Assembly: GCF_030864355.1 (NCBI RefSeq)
Contig: NC_083398.1
Location: 1,116,001 to 1,180,000 of the forward strand
Reading direction: 5' to 3'
From: Cutaneotrichosporon cavernicola
Lineage: Eukaryota > Basidiomycota > Tremellomycetes > Trichosporonales > Trichosporonaceae
Length of the DNA stretch: 64,000 nt
The notes under the pieces are model-generated. The model did not search any database, was not told where the DNA came from, and saw only the letters and a program-made list of their open reading frames with translations. Below, one piece after another: positions 10,265 to 21,645 of this stretch; positions within the stretch are counted from its first letter, which is position 1, and the number at the start of each line of letters is the position of its first letter. The translations under genes were made by a program, and so were the position numbers.

Positions 10265-11765
10265 ATGCTCTCCCGCTTCGCCCCCGTTGCTCGCGCCGCC
10301 CCCTCGGTCGCCAAGCGCGCCTTCTCGGTCTCGGCCACCCGCGCCTACAACACCGAGTACCGCACCTCCGAGAAGACCCAGTCGCTCCACAACTTCTCGG
10401 ACGAGGAGATCATGCTCCGTGACACCGGTGAGTACGCCTCAAGGCAGAAGAGCAAGCTGGCCTGGTCGCGAGATCTTAGAACTTGGCGATAACTAGATCT
10501 GGCTATCTAGGGAACCGCCCGGAGCTCGAGCGGGCTCGCCCGGAACTTTGCCGGCACCGAAAACAAACCATATGCTGACATGCAGTCCGCAAGTACGCCG
10601 AGGAGGTCATCGCCCCCAAGGTCTACGAGATGGACGAGTCCGAGGTCATGGACCCCGCTGTCATCCAGGGCCTTTTCGACAACGGCGTGAGTTTTTCTAG
10701 CGGCGCCCCGTATGACCTCGCTAGAGGCATGTGGCCCTCGAACACTACCGAACTCGCACTGACCCCTAGCTCATGGGCATTGAGATCCCCGAGGAGTACT
10801 CGGGTGCTGGCATGTCGTTCACCGGTGCCATTCTCGCCGTCGAGGAGATCTCGCGTGTCGACCCCTCGGTCGCTGTCCTCGTTGACGTTCACAACACCCT
10901 CGTCAACACCGTTGTCCGTCACCACGGCTCGGACGCCATCAGGGAGAAGTGGCTCCCCGGCCTCGCCACCGACACCGTTGGTTCGTTCTGCCTTACCGAG
11001 CCCGGAGCCGGCTCGGACGCCTTCGGCCTCCAGACCACCGCCAAGGAGGACGGTGACCACTACATCCTTAACGGCACCAAGATGTGGATCTCCAACTCGG
11101 GCGAGGCCGGCACCTTCCTCGTCTTCGCCAACGTTGACCCCTCCAAGGGCTACAAGGGCATCACCTGCTTCGTCGTCTCCAAGGACATGGGCGTCGAGAT
11201 TGCCAAGAAGGAGAAGAAGCTCGGTATCCGCGCCTCGTCGACTTGCGTCCTCAACTTTGACAACATCCGTGTCCCCAAGGAGAACATTGTTGGCGAGGTC
11301 GGCAAGGGCTACAAGATCGCCATCGAGATCCTCAACGAGGGCCGTATCGGTATCGCTGCCCAGATGATCGGTCTTGCCCAGGGTGCCTTTGAGAAGGCTC
11401 TCCCCTACACCTACCAGCGCAAGCAGTTCGGCAAGGCCGTCGGTGACTTCCAGGGCATGGGCTTCCAGTTCGCCGACATTGCTACCCAGATTGAGGCTGC
11501 CAAGCTCATGACCTACAACGCCGCTCGTCTTAAGGAGGAGGGCCGTGTCTTCACCAAGGAGGCTGCCATGGCCAAGTACTTCGCTTCGGTCGTTGCTCAG
11601 CGCGCCGCCGGTGCCGCCATTGAGTGGTGCGGTGGTGTCGGCTTCACCCGCGACACTGGTGTTGAGAAGTTCTGGCGTGACTCGAAGATCGGTGCCATCT
11701 ACGAGGGTACCTCGAACATCCAGCTCGAGACCATTGCCAAGTTCCTCAAGAAGCAGTACGCATAA
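10265..11765 (+). CDS. ACADSB: Short/branched-chain acyl-CoA dehydrogenase, mitochondrial
   Basis: FAD-dependent dehydrogenase of short or 2-methyl-branched acyl-CoAs (valine/isoleucine catabolism or beta-oxidation), passing electrons to ETF in the mitochondrial matrix. Exons 10265-10427, 10586-10686 and 10770-11765 give 419 aa. The N-terminus (MLSRFAPVARAAPSVAKRAF) is an Arg/Ala/Ser-rich presequence. Family blocks are EEYSGAGMSF, LTEPGAGSDAFG, WISNSGEAG, KKLGIRASSTC, GRIGIAAQMIGLAQGA, QFGKAVGDFQ and IYEGTSNIQL. The Glu of YEGTSN is in the position of the catalytic base of the SBCAD/SCAD group. Codon use is extremely biased to C-ending codons, suggesting very high expression; this also explains a spurious antisense open frame over the gene. 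Substrate specificity cannot be fixed from sequence. Confidence 0.93.
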
Positions 11766-12493
11766 GCATTGCATGGAGCAGGGACGGCGGGCGCGTCGTC
11801 GACATTAGTTGGCGGCGGGCGGGCGAGCGCAAGCCCGCCGGGACTCAATAGTAGTAGCATTGGGTAGTAGCAGTTAGACCGCGCATATGCGCAGCGTTGT
11901 TTGTGATATGAAGGCATGACACGGACACGGACACGGCGTGGGTGGGGTGAGTGAGCGTGTTGAATGTAAACTCAAGACGATGCGCGTCGCGTCGCAGGCT
12001 AGCTATGTCTTCTTGACGCGACTGAGGGTTTGCCTCCCTCCATCCTTTACAACGGCATTAGTCGACTTGTCGTGTCAAGACAACGAGTGCAGTAGGCACT
12101 CAGTGAATCTTGGAGCTTGGGTCGTGGTAGCACAAGTCCCAGAGCAACCAAGCAAGCAGTCACGCCGCTCGCAAGTTGTGTTGCAAACCAACTTTTCCAA
12201 ACCAGGGTGAGCTAAGTACGTTGGCAGAGGTCTGCCAACTCTGCAATTCAATTCATTCAAGTAGGGCGGCGCTGACGGACGAGCGCAACTGTAATTAATC
12301 GAATTGCCTTCCTTTCATAGCCCTTCCAAGTGGCCAAGTCGGGGCCTCTGTATAATAAGGGGCGTAATTCATGAACGCCTCTAGCCTCGCCTCTGCACTC
12401 TTTCCTATTCGCATCTGCGTTAGCTAGCGACCGCTAGTACAGCGCGACCACAACCTTTGTGCAGGTGCAGACGCGAGTACGCGAGGAGGCTCT

Positions 12494-12575
<82 letters not shown>

Positions 12576-12987
12576 GCTGCCCTCCTTTTCGATATATGGT
12601 AATGTGCATCGATCTGCACTTGCCCTTTTACCTCTTAAGGATCTAGCCCCTGTGATCCTTTTAGAGTTTTGAAAGCCGCGGCTCCTACCCGCGTCGTCGC
12701 GTGCCGCGTTGATGGTCACTTTCAGGCCCTTCCCCACTACCACCACGACATACATTACCTTTCAATTCAACTTTGTCTGGTTGTCTCTTGATCCTTGATC
12801 TCTTGTCTCGCCATCACTCTCGACGTCGAACCACCCTTGTCATCCTCCACGCTCGTTATCTGCCAAGACGTCGCTTCACCGCCGCTCCCCACTCCTCCAC
12901 GCCTTGGCGTTACCGACCTCGCCCGACACTTCCCCTCTCCCCTCCTCCCCTCCCTCCCCCGGCGCGCGCTGGCTTGCCTCGCTAGCA
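11766..12987. other. Intergenic, CAS1 upstream region
   Basis: No gene is supported. A perfect hexanucleotide tract lies at 12494-12571. The 200 bases before the CAS1 ATG are pyrimidine-rich, with several CTCTC and CACTC runs, and look like a transcribed leader. CAS1's frame is open back to 12904 but contains no earlier ATG. Confidence 0.4.
12494..12571 (+). repeat. Hexanucleotide microsatellite (GACAAC)13
   Basis: Thirteen perfect copies of GACAAC end in GACAG. Read on the minus strand it would encode dipeptides (Ser-Leu, Val-Val or Cys-Arg depending on frame). It is about 420 bp upstream of the CAS1 start and probably lies in its promoter. Confidence 0.97.
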
Positions 12988-15705
12988 ATGCCACCAGCAG
13001 CCCAGAAACAGGCGCAGACTGCGCGCCTTAACCCCTTATGGTATCACTACGCCTGTGCGACGGTCGCTGCCGCACTCGTGCTCGGCAACATGTTACGCTG
13101 GGCCTTCCTCGACGCGCCGGACAACTATCACTGCGGCGCTATGCTGTCCACTGGCAAGTGGCTGGACGAAGGAACCTACAAGAACTGGCAGCCTGAAGGT
13201 GAGTGTCTTTTCAGGCGATCCAAGGACACATGGACGAGGATGATCAGCGAGCTGATTCAAGGTTGTTACCAAGCTACGCTCAAGCCCGCCGCGCTTGCCA
13301 AATGTCTCACCTCGCCATCCGCAGTCTCTGCTACCGCATCATCAAACCCATCCAACCGGCGCGCCTTGTTCATCGGTGACTCGACCGTGCGACAGCTCTA
13401 CTTTGCCGCGGTGCGCAACATCGACAAGGGCGTCGACTACCCCAAGAGTTGGGAGACTGATGGCGAGAAGCACACCGACCGCAAGGCAGTACTCACCACC
13501 AAAGGCGGGCAGCAGCTCACCATCGAGTTCTGGTGGGATCCCTACCTCAACACCACCCAAACTGGTGACTACATCGCGTCGCGGCCCGCATCGCCCGCAT
13601 CGCTACTGGTCATGGGCTCGGGACTGTGGTACCTCCGCAACCCGTCTTCAGGAGGCACAACAGCGTTTACCAAGACGATCCAGGACACCTTTGACACGCT
13701 GCGCAAGCGACAGGGTTCGCCAATCGCACCCCTACTCAACCCGTGGGACGCCATGACGGCGACGCAAACCAACTGGCTCCCGGGATTGTTACCTAGCACT
13801 GTCGATGCTGGCGTCGCCGCTGGCGGACACGACTTTGCGCTCGCGGACGCCATCTTCTTCGTGCCCGTCGCCGATCCAGTGCCGGAGAAGCTGAGCGCGG
13901 AGCGGGCTGAGACGATCTTCTCCGCAGACGTCGAGATGATGAACGCCGAGATTGCGACGCGGTTGACCCAGCCTAACCCACCGCCCATTATGGTCCCGAG
14001 CGTGTTCAACGCGCTCCTCGTCGACGAGGAGACGACCGACGGTCTCCACTTCTCTGACCGCATTATGGACAAGCAGGCTGAGCTGATGCTCTCATGGCGC
14101 TGCAACGACATGCTCCGCAAGGAGGCGTCCGAGGGCGCCTGCTGCCGGCGGTACAACACGCTGCGCCCTCTCCAGGCGCTCCTCCTCCTCTACCTTGGTG
14201 TCTGGGCGCCCATCTCGTGCTTGATCGCGCCCCGTCTGCGCCCCGGTCACCCTCTTCTCACCTTCATCCCTGCCGACAAGGTCGCCAAAGCCATCAGCTC
14301 TTTCGGAATCGCGATCGCCTACCTCTACCTTGCGGACCGCACCACCATCTTCTTCAAGGAGCAGAAGGACTGGGACCCCAAGATCTTTGGCGCACTCATG
14401 CTCGGTTCGCTAGTTGCAGGCCTCGCGACCGTCAAGAACAAGGGCAAGGACCTCGGCTTCCTCAACCGCGACATCACCGACGAGTGGAAGGGTTGGATGC
14501 AGATCGCCATCCTCATCTACCACTTCTTCGGCGCGTCCAAGATCAGCGGCATCTACAACCCGATTCGCGTCATGGTTGCTGCGTACCTCTTCATGACAGG
14601 CTACGGACACTTCTTCTTCTACTTCAAGAAGGCCGACTTTGGCTTCAACCGCATCGCCCAGGTGCTGGTTCGCCTCAACCTCCTCTCGGTCGTGCTCCCG
14701 TACACCATGAACACAGACTACGCGTTCTACTACTTTGCGCCTCTCGTGAGCTGGTGGTACATGGTCATCTACGGCACCATGCTCCTCGGCGCGCGGTACA
14801 ATGCCAAGCCGGCGTTCCTCCTCATCAAGCTGTTCGTCTGCGCGGGCGCCCTCACAGCGTTCATGTACCAGACGTGGATGATGGAGGGTCTGTTCTCGTT
14901 CCTCAACACCGTCTTCCGCATCCAGTGGAGCGCCAAGGAGTGGTCGTTCCGCGTCACGCTCGACCTCTACATTGTGTGGGGCGGCATGCTCTCAGCCTAC
15001 GCATTCATCAAGTTCAACGAGTTGCGCATCGCCGAGCGTCCCTTCTTCCCAGCCTTGCGCACTGGCGCGGTCGTGGCTTCGGTCCTCGGCCTCATCTGGT
15101 ACATGTGGTTCCAGCTCACGCGCAAGGACAAGTTTGAGTACAACGGCTACCACGCCGCCGTGTCGTGTATCCCGATCCTGTCCTTTGTGGTCTTGCGCAA
15201 CGCAAGCTCGCTCCTGCGCACGTGTACGAGCCAGCTCTTCTGCTTTGTCGGCCAGATCTCGCTCGAGACCTTCATCCTCCAGTTCCACGGGTGGCTGGCA
15301 GCCGACACCAAGGCCATCCTCCTTGTCCTTCCCGCGACGCGCTGGCGCCCCGTCAACCTCGTCATCTCGTCCATCGCCTTCGTCTGGCTCTCATACAAGG
15401 TCAGTGGCGCCACTGGCGACATCACCTCCTGGGCTGTGGGCAAGAAGAAGAAGGCCCTTCCGCCGCCTGTCACTCAGGGCGGCGAGGCCATCTTCGACGC
15501 CACGCAGCCGGGGCAGGAGAACATCCCGCTCATGGAGGCGGACAAACAGAACGAGAGTGAGGCGTACGTGGCCCCCGAGAAGAGCTGGCGCGACCACGCG
15601 GTCGTGAGCGTGCTCGGCAACATTGGCGTGCTGGCCCAAACGCACGACAGCGTCAAACTCGGCCTCGTGCTCCTCGCATTGTGGGTCGCCAACTGGCTCT
15701 ACTAG
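12988..15705 (+). CDS. CAS1: CAS1-type polysaccharide O-acetyltransferase
   Basis: Homologue of Cryptococcus Cas1p and animal CASD1, Golgi membrane enzymes that O-acetylate glycans (glucuronoxylomannan in Cryptococcus). One uninterrupted frame of 905 aa from ATG 12988. An N-terminal membrane anchor at about residues 15-36 is followed by a lumenal SGNH/PC-esterase-like domain with IGDSTVRQ (Ser132) and the partner motif DGLHF (Asp351, His354). From about residue 390 on there are some ten to twelve hydrophobic segments, the Cas1p acyltransferase region, with a short acidic tail and a last TM at the C-terminus. Lack of introns is notable in this intron-rich neighbourhood. Its presence suggests an acetylated GXM-like capsule or glycan. 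Confidence 0.95.
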   Translation: MPPAAQKQAQTARLNPLWYHYACATVAAALVLGNMLRWAFLDAPDNYHCGAMLSTGKWLDEGTYKNWQPEGECLFRRSKDTWTRMISELIQGCYQATLKPAALAKCLTSPSAVSATASSNPSNRRALFIGDSTVRQLYFAAVRNIDKGVDYPKSWETDGEKHTDRKAVLTTKGGQQLTIEFWWDPYLNTTQTGDYIASRPASPASLLVMGSGLWYLRNPSSGGTTAFTKTIQDTFDTLRKRQGSPIAPLLNPWDAMTATQTNWLPGLLPSTVDAGVAAGGHDFALADAIFFVPVADPVPEKLSAERAETIFSADVEMMNAEIATRLTQPNPPPIMVPSVFNALLVDEETTDGLHFSDRIMDKQAELMLSWRCNDMLRKEASEGACCRRYNTLRPLQALLLLYLGVWAPISCLIAPRLRPGHPLLTFIPADKVAKAISSFGIAIAYLYLADRTTIFFKEQKDWDPKIFGALMLGSLVAGLATVKNKGKDLGFLNRDITDEWKGWMQIAILIYHFFGASKISGIYNPIRVMVAAYLFMTGYGHFFFYFKKADFGFNRIAQVLVRLNLLSVVLPYTMNTDYAFYYFAPLVSWWYMVIYGTMLLGARYNAKPAFLLIKLFVCAGALTAFMYQTWMMEGLFSFLNTVFRIQWSAKEWSFRVTLDLYIVWGGMLSAYAFIKFNELRIAERPFFPALRTGAVVASVLGLIWYMWFQLTRKDKFEYNGYHAAVSCIPILSFVVLRNASSLLRTCTSQLFCFVGQISLETFILQFHGWLAADTKAILLVLPATRWRPVNLVISSIAFVWLSYKVSGATGDITSWAVGKKKKALPPPVTQGGEAIFDATQPGQENIPLMEADKQNESEAYVAPEKSWRDHAVVSVLGNIGVLAQTHDSVKLGLVLLALWVANWLY

Positions 15706-16084
15706 ATTTTGACATGCATATGTACGCACCGGAAACCTGATCGTGGGTGGCTCACGCTGTTTTCTTCATCCCGCTGTGCGCAGCTTTTATCTTGTACAAT
15801 ACAGACCATCGTAATACCGTGCGTGATACAATGTTCTCAAAACGCCACAAAATGACAACATACGGCTCCATGCCCTCCCTATCGTGCTATGCTCACGCCT
15901 CTCCCATCTCAGCCCGGCATTACTCGCGGTGACTGGGGCGTTTGTAGAGGCGCGTTCCCATACTCGGGTTCGATCGCTTTGGCTTTCCCTCGAACGAATT
16001 GAGATGCCCGGCACTTGGCGCTACCCCGCGCGCGTTCTGCATCTGCGGGGTTTCGAGTCGCCAGTTTTCCGCCTCGTATTGGGG
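15706..16084. other. Intergenic between two converging 3' ends
   Basis: This lies between the CAS1 stop and the stop of the minus-strand orphan gene. I see no coding frame and no clear tRNA cloverleaf. The sequence after 15705 (ACATGCATATGTACG, TTGTACAATACAG) is AT-richer, as expected for 3' UTRs. Confidence 0.4.
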
Positions 16085-16495
16085 TTAGCGCAGGAAGCCC
16101 TGGACGTATGGCTGCGAGAACAAGTCGTTCAATAAGCCCTTCGCCTCGAGGTCGGCGTAGCAGGCGTCAAGGTCCCATTCGAGTGGTTCACCAGTTGGGG
16201 GGCGCTCCAGCTGATCAATATTGGCAAAGTGCCACTCTGCCATCTCGGGAAGCAAGGCAATCACTTGTGCGTGCAAGGCGGGCGGAAGCTGCATCATCTC
16301 CGAACCATTCGTCGTTAGCGTGGTCAGCACGATGTCGCTTCCCCCGAACTCCCGAATCCTCGCAACAATGGTCTGCACCTTGCCCGGCGAAAGGTGATTG
16401 AACATGTTGATGATGTAGTACACCGCATCGTCGCGGTGTTTGGATGGGGCGGTGAGGTGGGTCTGGAGGATCGGGTTGGTCATTGTCGCGGACAT
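16085..16495 (-). CDS. Hypothetical protein, 136 aa
   Basis: Single-exon frame with ATG at 16495; a second Met four codons in, at 16483, could also start. The product is helical and acidic, without signal peptide or membrane segment. Recognisable stretches are DDAVYYIINMFNHLSPGKVQ and a Leu/Glu-rich C-terminal half. Codon use is like that of its neighbours and the sequence has the amphipathic pattern of a folded protein. I do not recognise a family. An F-box- or ankyrin-like N-terminal helix can be imagined but not supported. Confidence 0.6.
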   Translation of the reverse strand: MSATMTNPILQTHLTAPSKHRDDAVYYIINMFNHLSPGKVQTIVARIREFGGSDIVLTTLTTNGSEMMQLPPALHAQVIALLPEMAEWHFANIDQLERPPTGEPLEWDLDACYADLEAKGLLNDLFSQPYVQGFLR

Positions 16496-17805
16496 GTTGG
16501 ATGCGGATGGCGCGATAGAGTCGTCGGAGAGAGAATGGAACGGGTGAAAGAGGATGGGTGCAAGTTCAAGTACTCAATATTTAATCGCAGATTGCAAGAC
16601 ATTTAGTGCGAGCGCGAGCCGTTAATCGACTCGAAATGGGATTGCTGACGAGAACAATTGCGAGGTATTGAATAAATATCCATATCGACTACTCATTGTA
16701 TCAGCCGAATTACCCAAGTGGGTTAGATGGTGTGGGGTAATGCGTGGAGCGAGTTGAATGAAGTCAGTCGCGTAGTATCGGATGCGCTAAGGTCATGTAT
16801 CATGTACGTTTTGGCCGCCTGATCTGCCTGCACGCTTTTGCGTGCATGAGTATGCACTGCAATGATCTCATACTGGGAGGCAGGCAATTGGAAATGCGCT
16901 TGGGATGCTATCCCGACGTCTGCAGCGACTTGGCGCTGAGGCGCCTGGAGTCGGCTGCGGCACCATATCCCACACCTGTGGTATGGGGCCATAAACATCG
17001 GCCTGGGGACGGTCGGCTCGCGTGCGTGTATCCGGCATCCATTTGCGGATGCTGCCGCGTTCCAGTTCGTCGACGTTGGGACAGTCGTGTCCTGTCGGTG
17101 TGCGGGGTATCCGATTGCGCTTGCGCATCCCCGTTCGCGCCCTGCTCGCTGGTCGGCTGCGGTTGTCCCGAGCCACTTGCGGCTGCTAGCTTGTGTTGGC
17201 TGCTCGTGTTCTGCGAGTGGGACATCGTACGGCTACAGACGGTAACGAGACGGAGAGAGGTGGATGGATGGAGAGGAATTGGGCGCTAACGGTACGCTGG
17301 TGGATTAGAGACCGGGCTGTGGATAGGACACAGAGAGGTGAGAGAGCCAAGGTTGTGGACGCAAGTCGAGCTACCGACAAGGAGGCCAACGCGAGAGATA
17401 ATGGTAGAAGAGCAAAGCTTGCGGTCTGAAGACGCAGGCATCAGGGCAAGGACTCAAAGAGGGATGAATTGTCGATTTGAGAGAGGATAGGTGAACAGAT
17501 AAACACGCAGAAATCTGAGCTCCAATGTTTTAAGGACGATTCAGTATAGTCAACGGACCCACCAGTTTGGTACTAGATGGTGGCGTTGAGCGGGTTAGTC
17601 AGTGGGGTGAGTCGGGCGAGTCGGGTGAGCAGCCGCGTCGCGGGGCTGGTTCTGAGCACTCTCTCAATTCAGAAACTCATCGATAACTAGTTGCTCTGGC
17701 CCGGCGGGGGACCCGGCGCTGACAGCCCGCCCAGCCGCTCTCAAGTGGCGCCGGCCGGCACGGTGATGATAAGTTCTCCGCTTCAACAAATGTCCAGCGC
17801 ACGAG
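16496..17805. other. Intergenic, possible weak small gene inside
   Basis: A 1.3-kb stretch upstream of the orphan gene and downstream of the PPR-like gene. Apart from the weak minus-strand frame listed separately at 16908-17225 I see no gene. Around 17580-17640 there is a short GTGAGTCGGGCGAGTCGGGTGAG repeat-like run. Confidence 0.35.
16908..17225 (-). CDS. Possible hypothetical protein (weak)
   Basis: A frame of 105 codons starts at a true ATG (17225). It is preceded by a C/T-rich leader and begins MSHSQNTSSQ with a Gln/Ser/Gly-rich composition. A second overlapping frame (to 16868) looks more protein-like after about 17070, so a splice between the two is possible. No homology is recognised. 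It may be noise in GC-rich DNA. Confidence 0.2.
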   Translation of the reverse strand: MSHSQNTSSQHKLAAASGSGQPQPTSEQGANGDAQAQSDTPHTDRTRLSQRRRTGTRQHPQMDAGYTHASRPSPGRCLWPHTTGVGYGAAADSRRLSAKSLQTSG

Positions 17806-20104
17806 TCACTGGCTGGAGATTTTGCGGCGGAAGTTCGCCACGTCGCTCTCGCTAGGAACAGCGGGCAGCCACTCGCCCAGCCAGGCACGGAGGATCTCCT
17901 CATCACGTGCAAGCACAGTGCGCCCATGGATCCGCACCCGCCTCCGAGCACCCTCGTGCTCGCCGACGTGCATGAGCGCTTCAAGCGTCGTGCGCCATGT
18001 CGGCTTAGTGCCTAGAGCCCTCATCCACCCCAGCCCCCGGGCCACTTCGTCGACCACCGCCGCCTCGTCGCCGAACTCCACTCCGTACTGCCGGAGTAGG
18101 GACATGTATACCTCCCACGTCCGAGCACTCGGGATGATGTGTGCGTAGTTCGCGCCAGACGCTGGTGGCGGGCAGGTGGAGGCCGCAGGGAAAGCGCGCG
18201 GGGAGATAAGATCCACGAGACCCATGAAAGACCTGGCGCCGAGTGGTGATGGCACATCGGCGAGGCCCGGCCAGTTGCCGAGAACCACGGTCCGAAAGAG
18301 GGCGCGCGCGCGGGCCCACGGTTGCTGACCGCCGTGTTCTTCGTGCCAACTGTACCGTGGCGGGTCGAGAAGGGCCGTGATCGGCGCCGAGCGCCAGTCC
18401 ACCTCCTTACTTTGGTAAGTGGTTGGGGTTGAGTGGAGCGCTGAAGCGAGCGCGCGCAGACGTCCGCGGAAACTGTCCATGCCAGGGTCGAAGCCGCGTT
18501 CGGTACACATTAACGCACATTCCAGGATGAGCGTGAGGGAGATGTCGTCGTGGACCACGTCCCACCGCGGGAGCCCCGCCTCCCACAGCCTAAACGCGAC
18601 GCCAGGCTGGCCAGCTCGCGAGGCGAGTGAGATGAGCACGTTGAGTGCCTGCGTATCGAGTCGAACCGCGCGGCCACCTGCCGGCCGGGGAGATTCGACA
18701 CGGTGCCCACGCCGCGGGCGCCAAGCGTAGTAGTCGACCGCCTTGAGAGCGTGCGTGAGGCCGTTGGGGCGCGTGAACTGCACCTCGGCCCCGACGGAGA
18801 GCGCAGCGGCGTCGATTAAGGCAGCGCGGCCCTCACCCGCCGCTTGGTAGCTGTTCTGGACGTCGCGCCAGATGCGCCGGGCCGCGACGATGTCGCCGCG
18901 CTGTACGAGGCCGCGCATGACGGGTGTGAGGGTGTGGCTGACTGCCATGGCATCGGGGACCTGGGACACGAGAGTGGACAGCTGCTTGGCGGTTACACAG
19001 TCATCGGCTGCCACACGGGATAGAAGGATCGACCAGGCGCGTGTAGAGGTTGTCGGGTCTGCAATGGCGCTGTCCACAGCCTTCCTTCCTGCTCCGGTTT
19101 CGCCCGCGGCTGTATCCACAAGCAGACCAGCCACAAACGGCTCGAGCAGTTTGACAGCCTCGACGAGCGACGCCACGCCTTCGGCTGCCATGAGGCGGTG
19201 GCGGGCTGTGGAATCGCTGCCGGCAGCATGGGACAGGGCCCTCAGTGCACCCTCGTGCCGCCCGGCTTGGAGGCCAACCGTGGCCACCGCAAGCCATTGA
19301 GACGACGAGAGCTCCAGTTTCCACCTCTTCGCGTGCGCCAGGATGGGCCCGATGGTTGTCGGGGCAAGGAGGCGAGTAGACAGAAGAGCGTTGAAGCTCG
19401 CGGGTCGGGCGGCAAGGGTAGCCGGCGGCGTCATGCCCTCTAACACGGAGACGAGGGAAGAGACAACACGAGCCATCTCGTCCTGGACCGCGGCTGGTAA
19501 ATCGGTCGCGGGGTTGGTGCCCGCCAGGGCTCGGAGGAAGCGGTGGTACCGTGCGATTCCGCGTTCAACCGCATCCGCCCCATTCTTGATATCAAGTTGT
19601 GTCGCGGCGGCGAGAACATCCAGGGCCTCGTCTACCACAGGCCGGATATAAGTGAGTGCGTGGGCTCGCAGAACCGCTTGCGCGTACCAGCCTAGTGCGC
19701 GCAGCCTCTGGTTGTAACCTGTTGCGCTGGGTTCGACTGGGGAGGTGATGGCGGGAAGCAAGCGGGCAAGGGCAGAGGTAGAGGCAGGGAGACGGAGGAG
19801 CGTAGACAATCCATGCGGCCCAGTGTTGGGTGGGTGTGCGAGGAAGGCTGGGGGAAGGGCGTTGAGGGCTGCGTCGAGGTTGCGCGGTTGGGGAGGAAGG
19901 GGAGGTATTGGTGGTGGGTCAGGCGTGATCGTTGCGGGAGGCCGGCGCTTGCGAGTCCGCGCGCGTTGATGTTGGTGATCTTGGGGGTGGGAATGGGTAT
20001 ATCCCTCGTCCTGAGCCGGCCGGAAGACGCTGAACGTCCGCCGCGGTGATTCGGAGAAGGTGAGGTCGACAGCACTGATGGCACTGCTACTGGCCTCACG
20101 GCAT
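17806..20104 (-). CDS. PPR-like helical-repeat protein, probably mitochondrial
   Basis: A long frame (stop at 17806) made almost wholly of amphipathic helix pairs. Several match the pentatricopeptide style, for example LNVLISLASRAGQPGVAFRL, MRGLVQRGDIVAARRIWRDV and LEALMHVGEHEGARRRV. Such proteins usually act in mitochondrial RNA processing or translation. The frame stays open upstream to about 20100 but has no ATG. The best model is a five-base first coding exon (20104-20100, ATGCC), a 70-nt intron (20099-20030) and a second exon 20029-17806, giving 742 aa. An alternative is a 5' exon I cannot see; the string SPRRTFSVFRPAQ just upstream resembles a presequence cleavage region. The body is solid, the start is not. 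Upstream it faces DCC1 head to head. Confidence 0.7.
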
Positions 20105-20394
20105 GCCGGCCAGCACGGAAGATGGCACTGCGGCCGCGGACAGAGTGATGTCCTGCTGTTAGCTAAACCTAGGGCGTGCCCACCTTGCTGCAGTGAGTGC
20201 CCTCATCGCCCCATCGCAGTGTAGAAATGTCGAGAACTCGGGGTTGCGAGTAGAGGTGAGTTGTCTTTGCAGTTCAGTGTTCAAAGTCACGTGCTCCACA
20301 CGTGGAAGAGCTTTCAGGCACGCTCATCTACCCGCGCGACGCGTCTTGTTGACTTTCTGTCCCCCCTCTTCTTCATTCCGGAACTCTACTCGAC

Positions 20395-21604
20395 ATGGTG
20401 CTGCCCAATAAGCGCGTCACCGTGCGCTTCAAGCCATATGCGGAGGACGAGATGTACCAGCTCCTCGAGCTGCCGCCCGACATCTTCAAGGCCGTCGAGG
20501 GCGGGCAGAGCGTCTCGTTAGCTTTTGCATCCACTCCTTTAGCTTACTCCAGATTGACGATCAAGGGCCGCCCATCGGACGACGCGGTGTTGTGTACCGC
20601 CGACAAGACGTACGCTCTTCGCGGGGTCAGCATCTCAAACTCGCTCCTTGTTCTCCGTCCTCCGCCGTCCTCAGCCGACGAACTGCACATCAGGGACATC
20701 CGGCACGAGGTACTCGAGTGCGTCCCCGCCCCCGGTCGAACAGAGCGCCTCCACACCCTGCTGCGCGACAGTGCATGGCGCGGTGTTGGGTATACGCCGT
20801 GGCCTGAACGAACGGGTGACAAGCGCAAGCGAACAAAGCGGTATACGCGCGCCCAATTGAGTTCCGTGGTGCAGGCCAGTGAGGCGGAACTGAAGAGCGC
20901 ACTGCGCGCCGCCAACATCATCGAGGTGCAGGGATACATGCTTCTACTCCGTCCACCCGAGCTCTCATCCCTCCTCTCTCTCCTCCTCGCCCTCCTCACC
21001 GTCCACTCTGAAGGAGAAGGGGAGAAACCCACAGCCCCTGCAGAAGCCATCATGGCCGCGCTCGCGGACGACCACGACGTGCAGCAAGACCTATCCCGCG
21101 GCGTTATGGATCTCTTCGGTGATCTTGAAGGCGATGGCTGGACTGCCGACGTGCCAGCTGTCGTGCGCGAGCTCGGCCGCGGTCTGCTGGCCGCTCAAGC
21201 GGTGAGCTATCATCCATCGAAATGGCAGCTGACAGCAGAACGTCCCCCGGCCACTCGACCTCTTGCTCGCTCAATGGAACTCGTTGGCCGGCGCTTTCGA
21301 GGCCCATGTCGCTCTTGACCTTCTCGCAGGCAGCTACCTCCTGCGCGATCCACCACCAGCCGCATCCGCCCGGGGGCAGCTAGTCGAGTACTTCCCTGTG
21401 CACACGCTGAGTGCACACGCGCCGACACGCTTCGCCGACCTCTTCCTCACGCGGCCGCGATGGCGACCAAGCGACATGATCCCTTTCCTCCGCGGGCTGT
21501 ACCCAGATGGCGACAATAAGGCGCGTGATAAGCTCGTGGCCAAGTATATTCGTGTCGTCAAGGAGCGTGAAGGCGCGTGGTGGTACCCGCGTCGGACGGG
21601 ATAG
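20395..21604 (+). CDS. DCC1: DCC1, subunit of the CTF18-RFC clamp loader
   Basis: Sister-chromatid cohesion factor that joins Ctf18 and Ctf8 to form an alternative PCNA loader. Exons 20395-21201 and 21236-21604 give 391 aa. Family features are the N-terminal LLELPPDIFKAVEGG, the block LTIKG...DDAVLCTADKTYALRG, the winged-helix region around FADLFLTRPRWRPSDMIPFL, and the terminal LVAKYIRV. The 34-nt intron ends in a tandem acceptor (GACAGCAG), so mRNAs with or without one Gln codon are possible. A stretch after residue 41 (VSLAFASTPLAYSR) interrupts the conserved N-terminal block and begins and ends like an intron. Removing it (41 nt) breaks the frame, so I kept it. The stop is 41 bp from that of the WBP2-like gene. 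Confidence 0.9.
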
Positions 21605-21645
21605 CATACGGGGTTATGTATGTAGGCTACTGTACTATCTACATT

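Noticed and set aside
10623..11774. 383-codon open frame antisense to the acyl-CoA dehydrogenase
   Set aside because: It mirrors the C-ending codon bias of the sense gene, has no homology, and the sense protein is unambiguous.
15900..16000. GGGTTCGATCG string resembling a tRNA T-arm
   Set aside because: No matching acceptor, D-arm or anticodon stem could be paired around it.
20517..20557. 41-nt GT...AG stretch in DCC1 as an intron
   Set aside because: Removal would put the strongly conserved LTIKG...AVLCT block out of frame with the conserved N-terminus.
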